The notes beneath the pieces were generated by a model that saw nothing but the letters and a program-made list of their open reading frames with translations, did not search any database and had not been told where the DNA came from. From JADFUS01 sp036653215 (GTDB lineage Bacteria; Bacteroidota; Bacteroidia; Bacteroidales; Rikenellaceae), in the NCBI GenBank assembly GCA_036653215.1, contig JAVVUK010000018.1:1-22761 (forward strand): DNA of 22,761 nt, given 5' to 3'. Below are positions 7,471 to 15,274 of the stretch, piece after piece. Made by a program: the position numbers and the translations under genes. The first letter of the stretch is position 1. Every line of letters starts with the position of its first letter.

Positions 7471-8775
7471 TTATCTAAATTTGTGTCTTTTAAACCATTC
7501 TCCCATCGTGAAGAAGTTAAATCCTCCGAAGATCCGGAAATAGGTGTTTTTCACTTGACCAGCAGCAAGCCCAGCACGCCCTATCTCAGCACCAAAGTTC
7601 ATTTGTGTAAAGCCATTTTTCTGAAGTGGCACACCAAAGCCAAGAGTCAAAGCGACCTCCTCAAGAGGCTTTCCATCGTATTCGATATAAGAACGTCCAT
7701 AACGTGCTCCAAGCCTATAACTCCACCTTTTCATGTGAGAACGAACGTCAAACCTGTTTGGAATATATTCAAACCCTAATTTAAGATCATGTGAACCAGT
7801 CATCTTAGCTCTTTCAGAAGTATTATAGTCTGTTAAAGCGTCTTTAAAATCTTGATACACATAGTCAATACCTACTTTCATCTTTGGATTTTCAAAGAGA
7901 ATACCACCACCATATTTTGCAGGATAACGTATTGAGGCATTTTTATTTGAATATTTTACCGTATCTGAAGAATTAGAACTATAACTTGACACTATCTGTT
8001 TAAGATCTGCCGTTCCTTTTATATGAGGCTGATATACAAGACCTATCGTAATAGCCGACCTATCGCTTGTCTCTATTTTATATTGAAGACCTAACTCAAA
8101 AGACGATTGGTTAACAAGAAGGTCTTGCTTGTCATATATCTCTCTATAATCAAACGGTGTAACAAATGGTGTTATTGTAGAGTTAAACTCTCGTGTCACA
8201 TTACCAAGATAATATATGTAATTTATCCCTAACGAAAGATCTTTTGTAATAGCAACACCAAAGCCTAATTTCAACTGCGAAGCACCACCACGACCAGTGT
8301 AGTTATATGTCACATCGCCTATATTTTCAATCACATTAGGATCTGTTTCTTGAAGTCTTACCCTATATCCAACACTTGAATATGGAGATAAAGACATACC
8401 GAAACCTATACCTTTAGCTATACGAAATTGAAGGTTTAAATTGTTCAGTAGAAACGAGTTATGACTTGTTGACAAGCCTCCATCTTGAAGATAATTGTTA
8501 TTTGCTTGGAGACCTATTGAAAACAAAACAGCCTTCTCTCCCATTGCACTAAACGCCGCAGGGTTTTGAGTATTTGGAGATATCATTTGACGACTCGCAA
8601 TACCGATACCGCCCATAGCCTTAGAAACAGCATCGCCAGTAACATACATCTCACCCAAGCCATACATGGTATATGGAGAAAACGTGTTTCCAACAATGTA
8701 TTGAGCCTTAGCACCCGTAATAGAAAGCATTGCTACCATCACAAAAACCGCTACAATCTTTCTATTTATTCGCAT
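7471..8775 (-). CDS. Outer-membrane beta-barrel protein, FadL/OMPP1-like architecture
   Basis: A 434-residue protein with a signal peptide (cleavage after AKA, residue 24). The mature N-terminus (SPYTMYGLGEM..., AMGGIGIASR..., NPAAFSAMG) resembles the plug of FadL/OMPP1-like barrels, where NPA(A) is a recurring motif. Amphipathic strands with alternating aromatic residues follow to the C-terminus (FRIFGGFNFFTMGEWFKRHKFR). Related Bacteroidota proteins are predicted outer-membrane transporters of hydrophobic compounds; the substrate is unknown. Its ATG overlaps the end of coaX by 14 bases, so translation is probably coupled, and the TPR gene follows after 29 bases. The barrel call is strong. 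The FadL-like assignment is moderate and based on pattern only. Confidence 0.75.
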   Translation of the reverse strand: MRINRKIVAVFVMVAMLSITGAKAQYIVGNTFSPYTMYGLGEMYVTGDAVSKAMGGIGIASRQMISPNTQNPAAFSAMGEKAVLFSIGLQANNNYLQDGGLSTSHNSFLLNNLNLQFRIAKGIGFGMSLSPYSSVGYRVRLQETDPNVIENIGDVTYNYTGRGGASQLKLGFGVAITKDLSLGINYIYYLGNVTREFNSTITPFVTPFDYREIYDKQDLLVNQSSFELGLQYKIETSDRSAITIGLVYQPHIKGTADLKQIVSSYSSNSSDTVKYSNKNASIRYPAKYGGGILFENPKMKVGIDYVYQDFKDALTDYNTSERAKMTGSHDLKLGFEYIPNRFDVRSHMKRWSYRLGARYGRSYIEYDGKPLEEVALTLGFGVPLQKNGFTQMNFGAEIGRAGLAAGQVKNTYFRIFGGFNFFTMGEWFKRHKFR

Positions 8776-9493
8776 AATTATAATTCAATACTACATACAT
8801 ACCTATTATCGTCAGATAAGATTTTACAAATATCGTCTTTTTTAATTTATCTGCAAAATATTTTCCATCTCCTCCGGTAAAAAAAACAGAAAAAGAATTT
8901 TTAGAACCCTCTAAATGATCCAAATAACCTTTTATTTCATAAATTATACCATTGACAACACCACTCACTATGGCACTATTTGTATCTTCTCCTATGAGGC
9001 TAACTTTCTCATCTAAAGAACATAAGGGCAATCTTTTAGTAAACGAATGTAGTGAACGAAAACGTAAAGCTGCACCCGGAGATATATTTCCTCCTAAAAA
9101 TTCACCTTTAGAAGATATAAAGTCAAAAGTAATGGCACTTCCGAAATCACAAACCAAAAGGTCGTCTTTAGAATTATAATGACGTGCTCCAACGGCAGCC
9201 ATAAGTCTATCGACACCTACCGTTTCAGGTGTTTTGTAATTTATCTTTAGAGGCATAGGTGTTGAAGAAGTGACCTCCACAAACTCTATGTATTTATCTT
9301 TCAGATAGTTCATAAGCACCTCGTCTCTCTCACGGACAGAACATATCACAACGCCATCTATTGTTTCAGTCGCCTCTATTGCTTTAAGGTCATCAATGGT
9401 GAGATCTTTACTTAGAAAGACCTCCATATCCTCAGTAGAGGTCATAAGAGCCATCTTAACTAACGTATTTCCTATATCTATTATTAATCTCAT
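8762..9493 (-). CDS. coaX: Type III pantothenate kinase
   Basis: Phosphorylates pantothenate with ATP, the first step of coenzyme A synthesis, in the cytoplasm. It has 243 residues, normal for CoaX. Seen are the N-terminal phosphate-binding DIGNT (D6), the family signature PETVGVDRL (89-97), a second acidic motif DFGSAITFD (D116 the likely catalytic base; many homologues have DxGTA), GGNISPG (134-140) and TGGDG (206-210), the ASKHA-fold elements. It needs a monovalent cation in characterised relatives. The start overlaps the mfd stop as ATGA (4 bases), and its own stop overlaps the downstream barrel gene by 14 bases, so it sits in the middle of a tightly coupled run. Identification is very secure. 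Confidence 0.95.
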   Translation of the reverse strand: MRLIIDIGNTLVKMALMTSTEDMEVFLSKDLTIDDLKAIEATETIDGVVICSVRERDEVLMNYLKDKYIEFVEVTSSTPMPLKINYKTPETVGVDRLMAAVGARHYNSKDDLLVCDFGSAITFDFISSKGEFLGGNISPGAALRFRSLHSFTKRLPLCSLDEKVSLIGEDTNSAIVSGVVNGIIYEIKGYLDHLEGSKNSFSVFFTGGDGKYFADKLKKTIFVKSYLTIIGMYVVLNYNYANK

Positions 9494-12400
9494 TTTTCGC
9501 TTTTTTTAGACATTGCATCCATCTCTCCTAATATTTGTAACGCCTCTTCAATATTTTGAACTCCCTTTATGGAAAGCAGAAGTTTGTCGTTTCGTGTTTT
9601 TAAATTAAACCTATCACTCGCCAAAGATACATATTTAAGTATAGATGTGTATGTTTCACTTCGATAATATGGAGAAGCATGGTTATATACAAAGTGAAGA
9701 ATGAAATATCCATTTTTCACTATCGCCTTTTCAAAGCCAAGTTCCACACACTTTTTACGCAAGAATACTATATAAAGTAAATTTTCGGTAGATTGTGGTA
9801 ATGCGCCAAACCTATCAACTAACGTTTCTCTTATGACATCAATCTCTGCTTGACTTTCTATTTTATCTATCTCTCGATAGAACTTTATCTTTTCATTTAT
9901 ATTTGAGATATAGCTATCTGGAATTACAGCCTCAACATCTGTGTCTATCTGGCAATCTGCTATATAACTCATAGTATCTTCATTAATGAGCGTTTTCTCC
10001 TCTCCACTAATCATCTCGGAAGCATATTGCTCCTCGTTAAGTTCCATCATCGCCTCATTAAGAATTTTGTTGTATGTCTCAAAACCTATATCGGCAATAA
10101 ACCCACTCTGCTCGGCACCTAATATATTTCCTGCCCCACGAATATCTAAATCTTGCATCGCTATATTAAAGCCAGATCCTAATTCTGAAAACTCCTCAAT
10201 AGCCCTAAGCCTTAAACGAGCAGTATCACTCAAAACAGCATCATCGGGAGTAAGGAGATAACAATATGCTTTACGATTAGTACGTCCAACACGACCTCGC
10301 AACTGATGAAGAGAGCTAAGCCCAAAATTTTGAGCATCGTTAATTATTATCGTATTTACATTTGGAATATCTATCCCAGACTCTATTATCGTCGTGGCTA
10401 CAAGAACGTCATATTCTCCGTATATGAAATTCATCATTATGCGTTCTAACTCCGAAGGCTTCATCTGCCCATGAGCAACAACTACACGTGCCGAAGGTAC
10501 TAATTCTTTTACAATAGAGGCTATATGTTCTATTGTTTTTACTTTATTATGCACAACAAATACTTGACCTCCACGACCAATTTCAAAATCTATTGCCTCT
10601 TTTATGAGTTCTGTGTCAAAGGTGTTTACGTGTGTACTTACTGGCATCCTATTTGGTGGAGGCGTATTGATGACAGAAAGGTCTCGCACCCCCATTAATG
10701 AAAATTGGAGTGTTCGAGGAATAGGGGTCGCCGTAAGGGTCATAGTGTCTACATTAGCCTTTATCTTACGCAACTTTTCTTTACTTGTAACTCCAAATTT
10801 CTGCTCCTCGTCTATTATAAGGAGCCCTAAATCTTTAAATTCTATGTCTTTACCAAGCAACTTGTGTGTTCCTATAAGTATATCGACTTTACCTTCTTTT
10901 AAAGAAGCTAATACTTCTTTTATATCTTTTGAACTACGAGCACGTGAGAAATTCTCGACAGAGACCGAGAAGTCTTTTAGACGTTTACTAAAGGTGCGAT
11001 AGTGCTGAAGAGACAAGAGCGTTGTAGGGACGAGAACAGCAACCTGTTTACCGTCACAAACGGCTTTAAAGGCCGCACGCATAGCGATCTCTGTCTTTCC
11101 AAATCCCACATCACCACAGATAAGTCTATCCATAGGCATCTCCGACTCCATATCTGCCTTAAACGCCTCCGTTGCCTTTTGTTGATCGGGAGTGTCTTCA
11201 TATAAGAATGAAGCTTCAAGTTCATATTGTAGGTATGAACTTGGACTAAAAGCAAAGCCTTTACTCTTTTTACGTTCTGAATATAGAGCTATGAGGTCTT
11301 TGGCTATATCTTTAACTTTATCCTTAGCAGCACTTTTAAACTTCTGCCAAGCACCACTACCAAGCTTGTTTATTCTTGGAGCCTCACTGTCTTTATCTTT
11401 ATATTTAGATATTTTATGTAACGAATGGACATTAACAAGCAATATGTCACCACCTTGATAAACGATTTTTATAGCCTCATTTACCTTCCCATTTTCTATA
11501 CTCTTTACTAAACCACCATATCGTCCTACCCCACTATCTATATGCACAACATAATCGCCAACAGAGAGGGCACTTAGCTCTGAGGCTATAAGTCCTTGTG
11601 AAGGAGCCAATTGTTTATGAAGCTCGTAACGGTGATAACGCTCAAATATTTGGTGATCTGTGAGCATCATAACCTTAGCTTGGTTATCTATAAAGCCTTC
11701 TGTTAGAGCAATAGGTATATTTTCAAAGTATATATCTTGACGACCTGCGGTGTTAAAAGCGTTTTCGAGACGTTCTACCTGCGCCTTATTTGGAGTAACG
11801 ATAAAACAACGATATCCTTTTAGTGTATATTCGTTTATGGTATCTGCAAGAAGATCGAAATTTTTAGAAACAACGGGTTGTGGTTGCGTGTTAAATTCTA
11901 TGGTAGATGTCTTTCCGAGACTGTCTAAACTTTGACCCGAAATAAAAAGCTTCGACACGTTACCTATTGCATCGGTGAGCTCACTTTTAGAGGATAGGAT
12001 GTCATCGACCGTTATCTTCTCATCATTTTCGGCTAACTTAGCGGCAAGTTTAGTTGTTAATGATCCTATTTTTGTAAGTAATGTAATCGGAGAGCTAATC
12101 CAGCAAATGCTCTTTGCCGCTTTACTCTTAGATATAAACTCCAAAAGAGAGACTTTGTCTCTTCCGGCACTGCTTATTTTAGCTACTATATTTACAGTAT
12201 CACATTTTTCTATCGAACGTTGCGAATTGACATCGAAAGAACGGATAGAGTCTATCTCATCACCAAAAAAATCTATTCTATATGGGTTGTTGTCGGAATA
12301 TGAGAATATATCGACTATTCCTCCACGAATAGAATATTGGTTCGGCTCATAGACGAACTCTACTTTTTGAAAGCCCAAAGAATCGAGATTTTCTGAAAGG

Positions 12401-12864
12401 AACGTAACCCCAATCTTCTCTCCTTTTTTTATCTTTATGGTACTGACATCCATCTCGTCTTTTGTGACTACCATCTCGGCTATTGCCTCCGGGTATGTAC
12501 AGACTATTATGGTATCATTTTTGGTTATGGTAGATAATTTTTCAAGGAGTGCTGTACGATGTACCATCCCTGAGGGAGACTCGTTGCGATAGATGATCGA
12601 CTTCTTAAACGCTGATGGGAAATAATATACATTTTCACCGCCGAAAAGATCTTCCATATCGTTTGTGAAATACCCTGCCTCATCTTTAGTATCAAGAATA
12701 ACAGTATGCACCCCTTTTACCTTAGAGGCATATATAGAAACGGAGATTGAGCGTGCAGAACCCGAAAGTCCTTTTACCTCAACCACCTTATCTTTTACAG
12801 ATATTAGTTTAGCAAATGATTTTTGTTCTGATATATCAGCTATCAGACTCTTCAGATTCATCAT
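9490..12864 (-). CDS. mfd: Transcription-repair coupling factor Mfd
   Basis: A DNA translocase that removes RNA polymerase stalled at lesions and recruits UvrA. It has 1124 residues, full family length. The N-terminus is UvrB-like (to about 350). The RNA-polymerase-binding CarD-like domain starts near SVGDYVVHIDSGVGRYGG (about 430-510). Helicase domain 1 has Walker A GFGKTE (near 587-592) and Walker B DEEQ (near 685), followed by TATPIPRTL. Domain 2 has VATTIIESGIDIPN and the RGRVGR arginine finger motif. A C-terminal TRCF domain follows. Two consecutive ATG codons stand at 12864 and 12861; the first gives a 29-base overlap with the end of rng. The stop overlaps coaX by 4 bases. It is expected in a rng-mfd-coaX transcript. 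Nothing is missing. Confidence 0.97.
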   Translation of the reverse strand: MMNLKSLIADISEQKSFAKLISVKDKVVEVKGLSGSARSISVSIYASKVKGVHTVILDTKDEAGYFTNDMEDLFGGENVYYFPSAFKKSIIYRNESPSGMVHRTALLEKLSTITKNDTIIVCTYPEAIAEMVVTKDEMDVSTIKIKKGEKIGVTFLSENLDSLGFQKVEFVYEPNQYSIRGGIVDIFSYSDNNPYRIDFFGDEIDSIRSFDVNSQRSIEKCDTVNIVAKISSAGRDKVSLLEFISKSKAAKSICWISSPITLLTKIGSLTTKLAAKLAENDEKITVDDILSSKSELTDAIGNVSKLFISGQSLDSLGKTSTIEFNTQPQPVVSKNFDLLADTINEYTLKGYRCFIVTPNKAQVERLENAFNTAGRQDIYFENIPIALTEGFIDNQAKVMMLTDHQIFERYHRYELHKQLAPSQGLIASELSALSVGDYVVHIDSGVGRYGGLVKSIENGKVNEAIKIVYQGGDILLVNVHSLHKISKYKDKDSEAPRINKLGSGAWQKFKSAAKDKVKDIAKDLIALYSERKKSKGFAFSPSSYLQYELEASFLYEDTPDQQKATEAFKADMESEMPMDRLICGDVGFGKTEIAMRAAFKAVCDGKQVAVLVPTTLLSLQHYRTFSKRLKDFSVSVENFSRARSSKDIKEVLASLKEGKVDILIGTHKLLGKDIEFKDLGLLIIDEEQKFGVTSKEKLRKIKANVDTMTLTATPIPRTLQFSLMGVRDLSVINTPPPNRMPVSTHVNTFDTELIKEAIDFEIGRGGQVFVVHNKVKTIEHIASIVKELVPSARVVVAHGQMKPSELERIMMNFIYGEYDVLVATTIIESGIDIPNVNTIIINDAQNFGLSSLHQLRGRVGRTNRKAYCYLLTPDDAVLSDTARLRLRAIEEFSELGSGFNIAMQDLDIRGAGNILGAEQSGFIADIGFETYNKILNEAMMELNEEQYASEMISGEEKTLINEDTMSYIADCQIDTDVEAVIPDSYISNINEKIKFYREIDKIESQAEIDVIRETLVDRFGALPQSTENLLYIVFLRKKCVELGFEKAIVKNGYFILHFVYNHASPYYRSETYTSILKYVSLASDRFNLKTRNDKLLLSIKGVQNIEEALQILGEMDAMSKKSEK

Positions 12865-14452
12865 CTTGACTATCTAAATCGACCTCATAATCTTCATGAG
12901 ATGGAGTTGATAACACACAGTTATTCTTGTCATAGTAGCGACTATCTACATAACCAAACGACTCGTCCGCAACAAGTTTAATATAACAATGGTATTTAAA
13001 CATCATTTTTAGACGACGTGAGATAAACCCTTCTTTAAGGTAAGCCATTACATAAGGGTTGGTCTTTATTTTTATATATTTCAAATCTACGCTCTCAACA
13101 AGTTGCTCTATGTGCATCTCTATCTCTTTATCCAAAAGGATAGAAGGAGTTATCTCTCCAGTACCACGACACGAAGGACACACCTCGCTATGTTTCATCG
13201 TTGTCACAGGACGCACCCTTTGGCGAGTTATCTGCATAAGACCAAACTTAGTGAGAGGCAACACGTTATGTTTTGCCCTATCGTTTTTCATCGCCTCACG
13301 CATCATTGTGAGAAGCTCGTTTCTATTTTCCGGCTTGTGAAGGTCTATAAAGTCTATTACTATAATCCCCCCCATATCACGCAAACGAAGCTGACGTGCG
13401 ATAAACTCAACCGCATTAGAGTTTACCTCCATGGCTATATCTTCTTGAGAATTGCCCGCTTTAACACGAGAGCCACTGTTTATATCTATCACATGGAGAG
13501 CTTCAGTATGCTCAATTACCATGTATGACTTACGTTTAAAAGGCACGATCTTACCGAACATACCTTTTACTTGACGAGTAATGTCAAGATGGTCAAACAG
13601 AGGCGTTGTACCATTGTAATATTTAACTATCTTCTCCTTCTCTGGAGCTATATGTTTGATATATTCTTTTACCTCTGAATAGAGCGTTTTATCGTCAATT
13701 TGGATATTTGTGAATGAGCTATTTAACAAATCACGAATTATCGTCATAGCCCTATTTTCCTCGCCGATGATTAACTCACCAACCTTAGCAGTTTGGATTT
13801 TGGTTAAGATAAGGTTCCAACGTGTGATAAGTTCCGATATGTCTGTCGATATTTCTGTTGCATTTTTGTCTACCGCCGCAGTACGAATTATAACCCCGAA
13901 GTTACGTGGTAATAATGACGCTACTATATCTTTCAACCTCTCACGCTCCTCTTTAGAACGTATCTTCTGAGAGATGGAGATCTTATTTTCAAAAGGAAGA
14001 AGCACCACGTGTCTTCCGGTAAGTGATATTTCTGTTGATACTCTCGGACCTTTAGTCGATATTGCCTCTTTAACAACCTGTACAAGAAGCTGTTGTCCGC
14101 TTTTTAGCAATTCTGCTATGTTACCTTCTTTTGGAAGTGTGGGTTGCTTTTTCATCGCCGCAAAAGAAAACCCTACTCTATTTCTTTGCATCGTATCCAA
14201 CAATTTGGCATACGAGCGGTAGTTGTGTCCAAGATCAAGATAGTGTAGGAAAGCATCTTTCTCACTTCCTATCGAAACAAAGCACGCATTAAGACCCGAC
14301 ATTGTTTTACGAGTTGCCCCCAAATATATATCACCAACACTATATCCCCCTACTTTATTCTCCCGACTTAACTCTACAAGATTTTTATCCTCCAATAGAG
14401 CAATATCTACATATTCGTCAGCAGAACTGATTATTAACTCTTTATCTATCAT
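12836..14452 (-). CDS. rng: Ribonuclease G / RNase E family endoribonuclease
   Basis: A single-strand-specific endoribonuclease for rRNA maturation and mRNA decay, cytoplasmic. It has 538 residues. The S1-like RNA-binding domain lies around 35-130 (GDIYLGATRKTMSGLNACFVSIG...). The catalytic DNase-I-like part carries D323 in VIDINSG and D367 in IIVIDFID, matching RNase E D303 and D346. The zinc-link CPSCRGTG (C425, C428) allows dimerisation. The C-terminal RNase E scaffold is absent, so this is the G-type form, apart from a 16-residue acidic tail (523-538). A -7 box TACATTTG at 14485-14492 suggests its own start site in the 51-base gap after mgsA. It heads the coupled run rng-mfd-coaX-barrel, with its last 29 bases inside mfd. 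Secure. Confidence 0.95.
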   Translation of the reverse strand: MIDKELIISSADEYVDIALLEDKNLVELSRENKVGGYSVGDIYLGATRKTMSGLNACFVSIGSEKDAFLHYLDLGHNYRSYAKLLDTMQRNRVGFSFAAMKKQPTLPKEGNIAELLKSGQQLLVQVVKEAISTKGPRVSTEISLTGRHVVLLPFENKISISQKIRSKEERERLKDIVASLLPRNFGVIIRTAAVDKNATEISTDISELITRWNLILTKIQTAKVGELIIGEENRAMTIIRDLLNSSFTNIQIDDKTLYSEVKEYIKHIAPEKEKIVKYYNGTTPLFDHLDITRQVKGMFGKIVPFKRKSYMVIEHTEALHVIDINSGSRVKAGNSQEDIAMEVNSNAVEFIARQLRLRDMGGIIVIDFIDLHKPENRNELLTMMREAMKNDRAKHNVLPLTKFGLMQITRQRVRPVTTMKHSEVCPSCRGTGEITPSILLDKEIEMHIEQLVESVDLKYIKIKTNPYVMAYLKEGFISRRLKMMFKYHCYIKLVADESFGYVDSRYYDKNNCVLSTPSHEDYEVDLDSQDDESEESDS

Positions 14453-14484
14453 TATTATTTTTTTATCGCTTTGTCTTTAACGTG

Positions 14485-14492
14485 CAAATGTA
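14485..14492 (-). promoter_or_regulatory. Putative -7 promoter element for the rng-mfd-coaX run
   Basis: On the minus strand TACATTTG fits TAnnTTTG, 32 bases upstream of the rng ATG and inside the gap after mgsA. No good -33 TTTG is visible; the expected place falls in the end of mgsA. Confidence 0.4.
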
Positions 14493-14503
14493 ATGAAAAA
14501 AAA

Positions 14504-14962
14504 TCACTTTTTAGCTATTCTTTCTATATACGCCGAATAATCTTTAACTTCTGATTTATAATCATCTTCAAAATGAGGTGATGTAATAATAAAATCGGCA
14601 GTGGCAATATTCAAGGCAAGAGGCACATTATAGACTGAAGCAATACGCATAAGAGCCTTCACATCCACATCATGAGGCTGTGCCATCATAGGGTCACACA
14701 AGAAGACGATTATGTCTATCTTCCCTTCAGCAATTCGAGAACCTATCTGTTGATCACCACCAAGAGGACCCGATTTTAGAAAGGTTATATTTTGAAGTTC
14801 TTCCGACAACCCTCTCTCTGCAAGCACCTGACTTACTACACGCCCTGTCGTTCCTGTACATACAAGATTGTGTTGTCCAAGCACATTATGATTTTTAGCT
14901 ACCCAGTCCGCTAAATCTTTTTTCATATTATCATGAGCCACAAGGGCTATTCTCTTTTTCAT
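14504..14962 (-). CDS. mgsA: Methylglyoxal synthase
   Basis: Converts dihydroxyacetone phosphate to methylglyoxal and phosphate, a bypass of lower glycolysis used when phosphate is short or sugar phosphates build up. It has 152 residues, normal length. Visible are AHDN.K..L (H10, D11, K14), the phosphate loop CTGTTGR (35-41), GPLGGDQQIG with the catalytic aspartate D70 (E. coli D71), DPM (D90) and QPHDVD with H97 and D100 (E. coli H98, D101). It is transcribed away from cydAB, from a promoter whose -7 box (14976-14983) sits inside the cydAB promoter. Identity is secure. Confidence 0.96.
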   Translation of the reverse strand: MKKRIALVAHDNMKKDLADWVAKNHNVLGQHNLVCTGTTGRVVSQVLAERGLSEELQNITFLKSGPLGGDQQIGSRIAEGKIDIIVFLCDPMMAQPHDVDVKALMRIASVYNVPLALNIATADFIITSPHFEDDYKSEVKDYSAYIERIAKK

Positions 14963-14971
14963 ATTATTTTT

Positions 14972-15002
14972 TTTGCAAAGTTACATTTTTATGCTATATT
15001 TG
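14972..15002 (+). promoter_or_regulatory. Bacteroidetes-type promoter of the DUF4492-cydA-cydB operon
   Basis: TTTG (14972-14975), a 19-base spacer, then TATATTTG (14995-15002) match the full -33/-7 consensus used by the Bacteroidetes primary sigma factor. The -7 box ends 20 bases before the ATG at 15023. It is the best promoter in the window. Confidence 0.75.
14976..14983 (-). promoter_or_regulatory. Putative -7 promoter element for mgsA
   Basis: On the minus strand TAACTTTG fits TAnnTTTG and lies 13 bases from the mgsA ATG, so the leader would be very short. The -33 region (about 15003-15006) is only TTCT. The box falls within the spacer of the opposing cydAB promoter. Confidence 0.5.
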
Positions 15003-15022
15003 AGAAATAATTTATACATGAT

Positions 15023-15262
15023 ATGAACCCTATTAAGCGAGTTTATATTTTCTATCGTAACGGCTTTCGCTCTATGGATGTCGGACGCACTCTTTGGATT
15101 ATAATTGCCATTAAGCTATTTATAATGTTCGCTATACTTAAGATATTCTTTTTCCCCTCTATATTAGGACGTTTCGACTCCCAACAAGAAAAAGCAAATT
15201 ATGTGAGAGAGTCGCTCTCCACAACAGAAAGAGACTCTTTAAAAACAATACCTATTAACTAA
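15023..15262 (+). CDS. DUF4492 small membrane protein of the cytochrome bd operon
   Basis: A 79-residue protein with a basic N-terminus (KRVYIFYRNGFRSM), one hydrophobic helix at about 24-44 and a hydrophilic, serine- and acid-rich tail. I recognise it as the DUF4492 type, which as far as I recall is usually encoded just before cydA in Bacteroidota. It is the first gene after the operon promoter and is separated from cydA by 12 bases. The position and single helix recall the small CydX/CydH accessory subunits of other bd oxidases, but I see no sequence similarity to CydX. An assembly or subunit role is inference from context. Coding status is supported by the promoter, the ATG and the operon spacing. 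Confidence 0.8.
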   Translation: MNPIKRVYIFYRNGFRSMDVGRTLWIIIAIKLFIMFAILKIFFFPSILGRFDSQQEKANYVRESLSTTERDSLKTIPIN

Positions 15263-15274
15263 TCCATTTACGAT

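Noticed and set aside
10604..11458. Several + strand open frames opposite mfd
   Set aside because: They are shadows of the mfd coding frame; mfd is intact and recognisable along this whole stretch.
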